From: Auanema rhodensis | Taxonomy: Eukaryota > Nematoda > Chromadorea > Rhabditida > Rhabditidae | Assembly (NCBI GenBank): GCA_964057225.1 | Contig: OZ059900.1 | Coordinates: 7,946,501 to 8,010,500 of the forward strand | Length of the DNA stretch: 64,000 nucleotides | Reading direction: 5' to 3' | In this document: piece by piece, positions 40,301 to 52,749 of the stretch | How the letters are laid out: each line of letters opens with the position of its first letter | How positions within the stretch are numbered: the first letter of the stretch is position 1 | The notes under the pieces: generated by a model | Database searches by the model: none | What the model was told of the DNA's origin: nothing | Seen by the model: only the letters and a program-made list of their open reading frames with translations | Made by a program: the position numbers and the translations under genes

Positions 40301-43300
40301 CAAAACTGATTGAAATATGGGCCTTTTTATGCTCAAAACGCCATATATTCAACGATTTTGGGTACAAAACATGTGAAAACTGTATGTTTTGATCAGACCC
40401 TTTGAGATATGGATTTGAAATTCAGGATTCATAAACGTTGACTATTTTTACATATATATGTTCAATTTTAACCACTTTGGTCAAAAAGGACCGAAAATAT
40501 CAAGAATTATTGGTTTTTTGGGGTTTGAAGGGTATTTTGGCAAAATCAGTCAAACTTTTGATCTTAAGCATATTTTTTTCTTCTAAAACGACTAAATGTA
40601 TGAAATACTGTCATAGAATGTTCATATAGGTGTATTTTGCACGAATATCAAAACTGATTGAAATATGGGCCTTTTTATGTTCAAAACGCCATATATTCAA
40701 CGATTTTGGGTACAAAACATGTGAAAACTGTATGTTTTGATCAGACCCTTTGAGATATGGATTTGAAATTCAGGATTCATAAACTTTGACTATTTTTACA
40801 TATATATGTTCAATTTTAACCACTTTGGTCAAGAAGGACCGAAAATATCAAGAATTATTGGTTTTTTGGGGTTTGAAGGGCATTTTGGCAAAATCAGTCA
40901 AACTTTTGATCTTAAGCATATTTTTTTTTCTAAAACGACTAAATGTATGAAATACTGTCAAAGAATGTTCATATAGGTGTATTTTGCACGAATATCAAAA
41001 CTGATTGAAATATGGGCCTTTTTATGCTCAAAACGCCATATATTCAACGATTTTGGGTACAAAACATGTGAAAACTGTATGTTTTGATCAGACCCTTTGA
41101 GATATGGATTTGAAATTCAGGATTCATAAACGTTGACTATTTTTACATATATATGTTCAATTTTAACCACTTTGGTCAAAAAGGACCGAAAATATCAAGA
41201 ATTATTGGTTTTTTGGGGTTTGAAGGGTATTTTGGCAAAATCAGTCAAACTTTTGATCTTAAGCATATTTTTTTCTTCTAAAACGACTAAATGTATGAAA
41301 TACTGTCATAGAATGTTCATATAGGTGTATTTTGCACGAATATCAAAACTGATTGAAATATGGGCCTTTTTATGTTCAAAACGCCATATATTCAACGATT
41401 TTGGGTACAAAACATGTGAAAACTGTATGTTTTGATCAGACCCTTTGAGATATGGATTTGAAATTCAGGATTCATAAACTTTGACTATTTTTACATATAT
41501 ATGTTCAATTTTAACCACTTTGGTCAAGAAGGACCGAAAATATCAAGAATTATTGGTTTTTTGGGGTTTGAAGGGCATTTTGGCAAAATCAGTCAAACTT
41601 TTGATCTTAAGCATATTTTTTTCTTCTAAAACGACTAAATGTATGAAATACTGTCAAAGAATGTTCATATAGGTGTATTTTGCACGAATATCAAAACTGA
41701 TTGAAATATGGGCCTTTTTATGCTCAAAACGCCATATATTCAACGATTTTGGGTACAAAACATGTGAAAACTGTATGTTTTGATCAGACCCTTTGAGATA
41801 TGGATTTGAAATTCAGGATTCATAAACTTTGACTATTTTTACATATATATGTCCAAATTTAACCACTTTGGTCAAAAAGGACCGAGAATATCAAGAATTA
41901 TTGGTTTTTTGGGGATTGAAGGGCATTTTGGCAAAATCAGTCAAACTTTTGATCTTAAGCATATTTTTTTTTCTAAAACGACTAAATGTATGAAATACTG
42001 TCAAAGAATGTTCATATAGGTGTATTTTGCACGAATATCAAAACTGATTGAAATATGGGCCTTTTTATGCTCAAAACGCCATATATTCAACGATTTTGGG
42101 TACAAAACATGTGAAAACTGTATGTTTTGATCAGACCCTTTGAGATATGGATTTAAAATTCAGGATTCATAAAATTCGACTATTTTTACATATATATGTC
42201 CAATTTTAACCACTTTGGTCAAAAAGGACCGAAAATATCAAGAATTATTGGTTTTTTGGGGTTTGAAGGGCATTTTGGCAAAATCAGTCAAACTTTTGAT
42301 CTTAAGCATATTTTTTTCTTCTAAAACGACTAAATGTATGAAATACTGTCATAGAATGTTCATATAGGTGTATTTTGCACGAATATCAAAACTGATTGAA
42401 ATATGGGCCTTTTTATGCTCAAAACGCCATATATTCAACGATTTTGGGTACAAAACATGTGAAAACTGTATGTTTTGATCAGACCCTTTGAGATATGGAT
42501 TTGAAATTCAGGATTCATAAACTTCGACTATTTCTACATATATATGTCCAATTTTAACCACTTTGGTCAAAAAGGACCGAAAATATCAAGAATTATTGGT
42601 TTTTTGGGGTTTGAAGGGCATTTTGGCAAAATCAGTCAAACTTTTGATCTTAAGCATATTTTTTTTTCTAAAACGACTAAATGTATGAAATACTGTCAAA
42701 GAATGTTCATATAGGTGTATTTTGTACGAATATCAAAACTGATTGAAATATGGGCCTTTTTATGCTCAAAACGCCATATATTCAACGATTTTGGGTACAA
42801 AACATGTGAAAACTGTATGTTTTGATCAGACCCTTTGAGATATGGATTTGAAATTCAGGATTCATAAACTTTGACTATTTTTACATATATATGTTCAATT
42901 TTAACCACTTTGGTCAAAAAGGACCGAAAATATCAAGAATTATTGGTTTTTTAGGGTTTGAAGGGCATTTTGGCAAAATCAGTCAAACTTTTGATCTTAA
43001 GCATATTTTTTTCTTCTAAAACGACTAAATGTATGAAATACTGTCATAGAATGTTCATATAGGTGTATTTTGCACGAATATCAAAACTGATTGAAATATG
43101 GGCCTTTTTATGCTCAAAACGCCATATATTCAACGATTTTGGGTACAAAACATGTGAAAACTGTATGTTTTGATCAGACCCTTTGAGATATGGATTTGAA
43201 ATTCAGGATTCATAAACTTTGACTATTTTTACATATATATGTTCAATTTTAACCACTTTGGTCAAAAAGGACCGAAAATATCAAGAATTATTGGTTTTTT

Positions 43301-46250
43301 AGGGTTTGAAGGGCATTTTGGCAAAATCAGTCAAACTTTTGATCTTAAGCATATTTTTTTCTTCTAAAACGACTAAATGTATGAAATACTGTCATAGAAT
43401 GTTCATATAGGTGTATTTTGCACGAATATCAAAACTGATTGAAATATGGGCCTTTTTATGTTCAAAACGCCATATATTCAACGATTTTGGGTACAAAACA
43501 TGTGAAAACTGTATGTTTTGATCAGACCCTTTGAGATATGGATTTGAAATTCAGGATTCATAAACTTTGACTATTTTTACATATATATGTCCAAATTTAA
43601 CCACTTTGGTCAAAAAGGACCGAGAATATCAAGAATTATTGGTTTTTTGGGGATTGAAGGGCATTTTGGCAAAATCAGTCAAACTTTTGATCTTAAGCAT
43701 ATTTTTTTCTTCTAAAACGACTAAATGTATGAAATACTGTCATAGAATGTTCATATAGGTGTATTTTGCACGAATATCAAAACTGATTGAAATATGGGCC
43801 TTTTTATGCTCAAAACGCCATATATTCAACGATTTTGGGTACAAAACATGTGAAAACTGTATGTTTTGATCAGACCCTTTGAGATATGGATTTGAAATTC
43901 AGGATTCATAAATTTTGACTATTTTTACATATATATGTTCAATTTTAACCACTTTGGTCAAGAAGGACCGAAAATATCAAGAATTATTGGTTTTTTGGGG
44001 TTTGAAGGGCATTTTGGCAAAATCAGTCAAACTTTTGATCTTAAGCATATTTTTTTCTTCTAAAACGACTAAATGTATGAAATACTGTCATAGAATGTTC
44101 ATATAGGTGTATTTTGCACGAATATCAAAACTGATTGAAATATGGGCCTTTTTATGCTCAAAACGCCATATATTCAACGATTTTGGGTACAAAACATGTG
44201 AAAACTGTATGTTTTGATCAGACCCTTTGAGATATGGATTTGAAATTCAGGATTCATAAACTTCGACTATTTCTACATATATATGTCCAATTTTAACCAC
44301 TTTGGTCAAAAAGGACCGAAAATATCAAGAATTATTGGTTTTTTGGGGTTTGAAGGGCATTTTGGCAAAATCAGTCAAACTTTTGATCTTAAGCATATTT
44401 TTTTTTCTAAAACGACTAAATGTATGAAATACTGTCAAAGAATGTTCATATAGGTGTATTTTGCACGAATATCAAAACTGATTGAAATATGGGCCTTTTT
44501 ATGCTCAAAACGCCATATATTCAACGATTTTGGGTACAAAACATGTGAAAACTGTATGTTTTGATCAGACCCTTTGAGATATGGATTTGAAATTCAGGAT
44601 TCATAAACGTTGACTATTTTTACATATATATGTTCAATTTTAACCACTTTGGTCAAAAAGGACCGAAAATATCAAGAATTATTGGTTTTTTGGGGTTTGA
44701 AGGGTATTTTGGCAAAATCAGTCAAACTTTTGATCTTAAGCATATTTTTTTCTTCTAAAACGACTAAATGTATGAAATACTGTCATAGAATGTTCATATA
44801 GGTGTATTTTGCACGAATATCAAAACTGATTGAAATATGGGCCTTTTTATGTTCAAAACGCCATATATTCAACGATTTTGGGTACAAAACATGTGAAAAC
44901 TGTATGTTTTGATCAGACCCTTTGAGATATGGATTTGAAATTCAGGATTCATAAACTTTGACTATTTTTACATATATATGTTCAATTTTAACCACTTTGG
45001 TCAAGAAGGACCGAAAATATCAAGAATTATTGGTTTTTTGGGGTTTGAAGGGCATTTTGGCAAAATCAGTCAAACTTTTGATCTTAAGCATATTTTTTTT
45101 TCTAAAACGACTAAATGTATGAAATACTGTCAAAGAATGTTCATATAGGTGTATTTTGCACGAATATCAAAACTGATTGAAATATGGGCCTTTTTATGCT
45201 CAAAACGCCATATATTCAACGATTTTGGGTACAAAACATGTGAAAACTGTATGTTTTGATCAGACCCTTTGAGATATGGATTTGAAATTCAGGATTCATA
45301 AACGTTGACTATTTTTACATATATATGTTCAATTTTAACCACTTTGGTCAAAAAGGACCGAAAATATCAAGAATTATTGGTTTTTTGGGGTTTGAAGGGT
45401 ATTTTGGCAAAATCAGTCAAACTTTTGATCTTAAGCATATTTTTTTCTTCTAAAACGACTAAATGTATGAAATACTGTCATAGAATGTTCATATAGGTGT
45501 ATTTTGCACGAATATCAAAACTGATTGAAATATGGGCCTTTTTATGTTCAAAACGCCATATATTCAACGATTTTGGGTACAAAACATGTGAAAACTGTAT
45601 GTTTTGATCAGACCCTTTGAGATATGGATTTGAAATTCAGGATTCATAAACTTTGACTATTTTTACATATATATGTTCAATTTTAACCACTTTGGTCAAG
45701 AAGGACCGAAAATATCAAGAATTATTGGTTTTTTGGGGTTTGAAGGGCATTTTGGCAAAATCAGTCAAACTTTTGATCTTAAGCATATTTTTTTCTTCTA
45801 AAACGACTAAATGTATGAAATACTGTCAAAGAATGTTCATATAGGTGTATTTTGCACGAATATCAAAACTGATTGAAATATGGGCCTTTTTATGCTCAAA
45901 ACGCCATATATTCAACGATTTTGGGTACAAAACATGTGAAAACTGTATGTTTTGATCAGACCCTTTGAGATATGGATTTGAAATTCAGGATTCATAAACT
46001 TTGACTATTTTTACATATATATGTCCAAATTTAACCACTTTGGTCAAAAAGGACCGAGAATATCAAGAATTATTGGTTTTTTGGGGATTGAAGGGCATTT
46101 TGGCAAAATCAGTCAAACTTTTGATCTTAAGCATATTTTTTTTTCTAAAACGACTAAATGTATGAAATACTGTCAAAGAATGTTCATATAGGTGTATTTT
46201 GCACGAATATCAAAACTGATTGAAATATGGGCCTTTTTATGCTCAAAACG
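34400..46250 (+). repeat. Duplication at offset 7648 bp (22 monomers)
   Basis: About 34.4-38.6 kb and 42.0-46.2 kb share the series AATTCGAC, CTTCGACTATTTC with nine T, two TTTAGGG monomers in a row, GTCCAAATTTAACC, AAATTTTGAC, the CGTTGAC dimers, and a second GTCCAAATTTAACC monomer with nine T. The match stops before the first copy where GTAACC (near 34207) faces GTCCAAATTTAACC (near 41852). A private TTTTGTACGAATATC near 42721 marks the later copy. Confidence 0.65.
36450..43400 (+). repeat. Adjacent tandem duplication of ten monomers (3476 bp)
   Basis: About 36.45-39.93 kb is repeated directly as 39.93-43.4 kb. CGTTGAC monomers at about 36960 and 37655 match 40436 and 41131. The GTCCAAATTTAACC nine-T monomer near 38365 matches 41841. 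The AATTCGAC monomer near 38700 matches 42176. The length is ten monomers less four bases, which fits four nine-T copies in the unit. Before the block, AAATTTTGAC at 36265 faces AAACTTTGAC at 39741. Confidence 0.75.
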
Positions 46251-48380
46251 CCATATATTCAACGATTTTGGGTACAAAACATGTGAAAACTGTATGTTTT
46301 GATCAGACCCTTTGAGATATGGATTTGAAATTCAGGATTCATAAACTTTGACTATTTTTACATATATATGTCCAAATTTAACCACTTTGGTCAAAAAGGA
46401 CCGAGAATATCAAGAATTATTGGTTTTTTGGGGATTGAAGGGCATTTTGGCAAAATCAGTCAAACTTTTGATCTTAAGCATATTTTTTTCTTCTAAAACG
46501 ACTAAATGTATGAAATACTGTCATAGAATGTTCATATAGGTGTATTTTGCACGAATATCAAAACTGATTGAAATATGGGCCTTTTTATGCTCAAAACGCC
46601 ATATATTCAACGATTTTGGGTACAAAACATGTGAAAACTGTATGTTTTGATCAGACCCTTTGAGATATGGATTTGAAATTCAGGATTCATAAATTTTGAC
46701 TATTTTTACATATATATGTTCAATTTTAACCACTTTGGTCAAGAAGGACCGAAAATATCAAGAATTATTGGTTTTTTGGGGTTTGAAGGGCATTTTGGCA
46801 AAATCAGTCAAACTTTTGATCTTAAGCATATTTTTTTCTTCTAAAACGACTAAATGTATGAAATACTGTCATAGAATGTTCATATAGGTGTATTTTGCAC
46901 GAATATCAAAACTGATTGAAATATGGGCCTTTTTATGCTCAAAACGCCATATATTCAACGATTTTGGGTACAAAACATGTGAAAACTGTATGTTTTGATC
47001 AGACCCTTTGAGATATGGATTTGAAATTCAGGATTCATAAACTTCGACTATTTCTACATATATATGTCCAATTTTAACCACTTTGGTCAAAAAGGACCGA
47101 AAATATCAAGAATTATTGGTTTTTTGGGGTTTGAAGGGCATTTTGGCAAAATCAGTCAAACTTTTGATCTTAAGCATATTTTTTTTTCTAAAACGACTAA
47201 ATGTATGAAATACTGTCAAAGAATGTTCATATAGGTGTATTTTGCACGAATATCAAAACTGATTGAAATATGGGCCTTTTTATGCTCAAAACGCCATATA
47301 TTCAACGATTTTGGGTACAAAACATGTGAAAACTGTATGTTTTGATCAGACCCTTTGAGATATGGATTTGAAATTCAGGATTCATAAACGTTGACTATTT
47401 TTACATATATATGTTCAATTTTAACCACTTTGGTCAAAAAGGACCGAAAATATCAAGAATTATTGGTTTTTTGGGGTTTGAAGGGTATTTTGGCAAAATC
47501 AGTCAAACTTTTGATCTTAAGCATATTTTTTTCTTCTAAAACGACTAAATGTATGAAATACTGTCATAGAATGTTCATATAGGTGTATTTTGCACGAATA
47601 TCAAAACTGATTGAAATATGGGCCTTTTTATGTTCAAAACGCCATATATTCAACGATTTTGGGTACAAAACATGTGAAAACTGTATGTTTTGATCAGACC
47701 CTTTGAGATATGGATTTGAAATTCAGGATTCATAAACTTTGACTATTTTTACATATATATGTTCAATTTTAACCACTTTGGTCAAGAAGGACCGAAAATA
47801 TCAAGAATTATTGGTTTTTTGGGGTTTGAAGGGCATTTTGGCAAAATCAGTCAAACTTTTGATCTTAAGCATATTTTTTTTTCTAAAACGACTAAATGTA
47901 TGAAATACTGTCAAAGAATGTTCATATAGGTGTATTTTGCACGAATATCAAAACTGATTGAAATATGGGCCTTTTTATGCTCAAAACGCCATATATTCAA
48001 CGATTTTGGGTACAAAACATGTGAAAACTGTATGTTTTGATCAGACCCTTTGAGATATGGATTTGAAATTCAGGATTCATAAACGTTGACTATTTTTACA
48101 TATATATGTTCAATTTTAACCACTTTGGTCAAAAAGGACCGAAAATATCAAGAATTATTGGTTTTTTGGGGTTTGAAGGGTATTTTGGCAAAATCAGTCA
48201 AACTTTTGATCTTAAGCATATTTTTTTCTTCTAAAACGACTAAATGTATGAAATACTGTCATAGAATGTTCATATAGGTGTATTTTGCACGAATATCAAA
48301 ACTGATTGAAATATGGGCCTTTTTATGTTCAAAACGCCATATATTCAACGATTTTGGGTACAAAACATGTGAAAACTGTA

Positions 48381-48390
48381 TGTTTCAGGA
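48381..48390. other. 33-bp deletion junction inside a monomer (first copy)
   Basis: The monomer reads CTGTATGTTTCAGGATTC. Its neighbours have 33 more bases between TGTTT and CAGGATTC, running from TGATCAGACC to GAAATT. The lost piece contains the TGATCA site. Two T at the junction could come from either side, so a short microhomology fits slippage or end joining. Confidence 0.9.
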
Positions 48391-51300
48391 TTCATAAACT
48401 TTGACTATTTTTACATATATATGTTCAATTTTAACCACTTTGGTCAAGAAGGACCGAAAATATCAAGAATTATTGGTTTTTTGGGGTTTGAAGGGCATTT
48501 TGGCAAAATCAGTCAAACTTTTGATCTTAAGCATATTTTTTTCTTCTAAAACGACTAAATGTATGAAATACTGTCAAAGAATGTTCATATAGGTGTATTT
48601 TGCACGAATATCAAAACTGATTGAAATATGGGCCTTTTTATGCTCAAAACGCCATATATTCAACGATTTTGGGTACAAAACATGTGAAAACTGTATGTTT
48701 TGATCAGACCCTTTGAGATATGGATTTGAAATTCAGGATTCATAAACTTTGACTATTTTTACATATATATGTTCAATTGTAACCACTTTGGTCAAAAAGG
48801 ACCGAAAATATCAAGAATTATTGGTTTTTTAGGGTTTGAAGGGCATTTTGGCAAAATCAGTCAAACTTTTGATCTTAAGCATATTTTTTTCTTCTAAAAC
48901 GACTAAATGTATGAAATACTGTCAAAGAATGTTCATATAGGTGTATTTTGCACGAATATCAAAACTGATTGAAATATGGGCCTTTTTATGCTCAAAACGC
49001 CATATATTCAACGATTTTGGGTACAAAACATGTGAAAACTGTATGTTTTGATCAGACCCTTTGAGATATGGATTTAAAATTCAGGATTCATAAAATTCGA
49101 CTATTTTTACATATATATGTCCAATTTTAACCACTTTGGTCAAAAAGGACCGAAAATATCAAGAATTATTGGTTTTTTGGGGTTTGAAGGGCATTTTGGC
49201 AAAATCAGTCAAACTTTTGATCTTAAGCATATTTTTTTCTTCTAAAACGACTAAATGTATGAAATACTGTCATAGAATGTTCATATAGGTGTATTTTGCA
49301 CGAATATCAAAACTGATTGAAATATGGGCCTTTTTATGCTCAAAACGCCATATATTCAACGATTTTGGGTACAAAACATGTGAAAACTGTATGTTTTGAT
49401 CAGACCCTTTGAGATATGGATTTGAAATTCAGGATTCATAAATTTCAACTATTTCTACATATATATGTCCAATTTTAACCACTTTGGTCAAAAAGGACTG
49501 AAAATATCAAGAATTATTGGTTTTTTGGGGTTTGAAGGGCATTTTGGCAAAATCAGTCAAACTTTTGATCTTAAGCATATTTTTTTTTCTAAAACGACTA
49601 AATGTATGAAATACTGTCAAAGAATGTTCATATAGGTGTATTTTGCACGAATATCAAAACTGATTGAAATATGGGCCTTTTTATGCTCAAAACGCCATAT
49701 ATTCAACGATTTTGGGTACAAAACATGTGAAAACTGTATGTTTTGATCAGACCCTTTGAGATATGGATTTGAAATTCAGGATTCATAAACTTTGACTATT
49801 TTTACATATATATGTTCAATTTTAACCACTTTGGTCAAAAAGGACCGAAAATATCAAGAATTATTGGTTTTTTAGGGTTTGAAGGGCATTTTGGCAAAAT
49901 CAGTCAAACTTTTGATCTTAAGCATATTTTTTTCTTCTAAAACGACTAAATGTATGAAATACTGTCATAGAATGTTCATATAGGTGTATTTTGCACGAAT
50001 ATCAAAACTGATTGAAATATGGGCCTTTTTATGTTCAAAACGCCATATATTCAACGATTTTGGGTACAAAACATGTGAAAACTGTATGTTTTGATCAGAC
50101 CCTTTGAGATATGGATTTGAAATTCAGGATTCATAAACTTTGACTATTTTTACATATATATGTCCAAATTTAACCACTTTGGTCAAAAAGGACCGAGAAT
50201 ATCAAGAATTATTGGTTTTTTGGGGATTGAAGGGCATTTTGGCAAAATCAGTCAAACTTTTGATCTTAAGCATATTTTTTTCTTCTAAAACGACTAAATG
50301 TATGAAATACTGTCATAGAATGTTCATATAGGTGTATTTTGCACGAGTATCAAAACTGATTGAAATATGGGCCTTTTTATGCTCAAAACGCCATATATTC
50401 AACGATTTTGGGTACAAAACATGTGAAAACTGTATGTTTTGATCAGACCCTTTGAGATATGGATTTGAAATTCAGGATTCATAAACTTTGACTATTTTTA
50501 CATATATATGTTCAATTTTAACCACTTTGGTCAAGAAGGACCGAAAATATCAAGAATTATTGGTTTTTTGGGGTTTGAAGGGCATTTTGGCAAAATCAGT
50601 CAAACTTTTGATCTTAAGCATATTTTTTTTTTCTAAAACGACTAAATGTATGAAATACTGTCATAGAATGTTCATATAGGTGTATTTTGCACGAATATCA
50701 AAACTGATTGAAATATGGGCCTTTTTATGCTCAAAACGCCATATATTCAACGATTTTGGGTACAAAACATGTGAAAACTGTATGTTTTGATCAGACCCTT
50801 TGAGATATGGATTTGAAATTCAGGATTCATAAACTTCGACTATTTCTACATATATATGTCCAATTTTAACCACTTTGGTCAAAAAGGACCGAAAATATCA
50901 AGAATTATTGGTTTTTTGGGGTTTGAAGGGCATTTTGGCAAAATCAGTCAAACTTTTGATCTTAAGCATATTTTTTTTTCTAAAACGACTAAATGTATGA
51001 AATACTGTCAAAGAATGTTCATATAGGTGTATTTTGCACGAATATCAAAACTGATTGAAATATGGGCCTTTTTATGCTCAAAACGCCATATATTCAACGA
51101 TTTTGGGTACAAAACATGTGAAAACTGTATGTTTTGATCAGACCCTTTGAGATATGGATTTGAAATTCAGGATTCATAAACGTTGACTATTTTTACATAT
51201 ATATGTTCAATTTTAACCACTTTGGTCAAAAAGGACCGAAAATATCAAGAATTATTGGTTTTTTGGGGTTTGAAGGGTATTTTGGCAAAATCAGTCAAAC

Positions 51301-51824
51301 TTTTGATCTTAAGCATATTTTTTTTTCTAAAACGACTAAATGTATGAAATACTGTCAAAGAATGTTCATATAGGTGTATTTTGCACGAATATCAAAACTG
51401 ATTGAAATATGGGCCTTTTTATGCTCAAAACGCCATATATTCAACGATTTTGGGTACAAAACATGTGAAAACTGTATGTTTTGATCAGACCCTTTGAGAT
51501 ATGGATTTGAAATTCAGGATTCATAAACGTTGACTATTTTTACATATATATGTTCAATTTTAACCACTTTGGTCAAAAAGGACCGAAAATATCAAGAATT
51601 ATTGGTTTTTTGGGGTTTGAAGGGTATTTTGGCAAAATCAGTCAAACTTTTGATCTTAAGCATATTTTTTTCTTCTAAAACGACTAAATGTATGAAATAC
51701 TGTCATAGAATGTTCATATAGGTGTATTTTGCACGAATATCAAAACTGATTGAAATATGGGCCTTTTTATGTTCAAAACGCCATATATTCAACGATTTTG
51801 GGTACAAAACATGTGAAAACTGTA

Positions 51825-51834
51825 TGTTTCAGGA
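51825..51834. other. 33-bp deletion junction inside a monomer (second copy)
   Basis: The junction is identical to the one at 48385/48386 and lies 3444 bp away, at the same place in the duplicated ten-monomer unit. Copying by duplication is more likely than two independent deletions. Confidence 0.9.
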
Positions 51835-52749
51835 TTCATAAACTTTGACTATTTTTACATATATATGTTCAATTTTAACCACTTTGGTCAAGAAGGACCG
51901 AAAATATCAAGAATTATTGGTTTTTTGGGGTTTGAAGGGCATTTTGGCAAAATCAGTCAAACTTTTGATCTTAAGCATATTTTTTTCTTCTAAAACGACT
52001 AAATGTATGAAATACTGTCAAAGAATGTTCATATAGGTGTATTTTGCACGAATATCAAAACTGATTGAAATATGGGCCTTTTTATGCTCAAAACGCCATA
52101 TATTCAACGATTTTGGGTACAAAACATGTGAAAACTGTATGTTTTGATCAGACCCTTTGAGATATGGATTTGAAATTCAGGATTCATAAACTTTGACTAT
52201 TTTTACATATATATGTTCAATTGTAACCACTTTGGTCAAAAAGGACCGAAAATATCAAGAATTATTGGTTTTTTAGGGTTTGAAGGGCATTTTGGCAAAA
52301 TCAGTCAAACTTTTGATCTTAAGCATATTTTTTTCTTCTAAAACGACTAAATGTATGAAATACTGTCAAAGAATGTTCATATAGGTGTATTTTGCACGAA
52401 TATCAAAACTGATTGAAATATGGGCCTTTTTATGCTCAAAACGCCATATATTCAACGATTTTGGGTACAAAACATGTGAAAACTGTATGTTTTGATCAGA
52501 CCCTTTGAGATATGGATTTAAAATTCAGGATTCATAAAATTCGACTATTTTTACATATATATGTCCAATTTTAACCACTTTGGTCAAAAAGGACCGAAAA
52601 TATCAAGAATTATTGGTTTTTTGGGGTTTGAAGGGCATTTTGGCAAAATCAGTCAAACTTTTGATCTTAAGCATATTTTTTTCTTCTAAAACGACTAAAT
52701 GTATGAAATACTGTCATAGAATGTTCATATAGGTGTATTTTGCACGAAT

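Larger units (their letters stand above)
29400..48300 (+). repeat. Long-range duplication, offset 14602 bp (42 monomers)
   Basis: The order of monomer types at about 29.4-33.8 kb reappears at about 44.0-48.4 kb. It includes both CGTTGAC dimers, two successive monomers with GTCCAAATTTAACC and GACCGAGAATATC (near 31410 and 31760, and near 46020 and 46365), and the following CTTCGAC monomer with the nine-T tract. The span reported runs from the start of the first copy to the end of the second. Intervening DNA is other satellite. Confidence 0.6.

Noticed and set aside
48086-52036. Two independent deletions at 48385 and 51829
   Set aside because: The junctions are identical and lie at the same place of a duplicated ten-monomer block, so one event plus copying is simpler.
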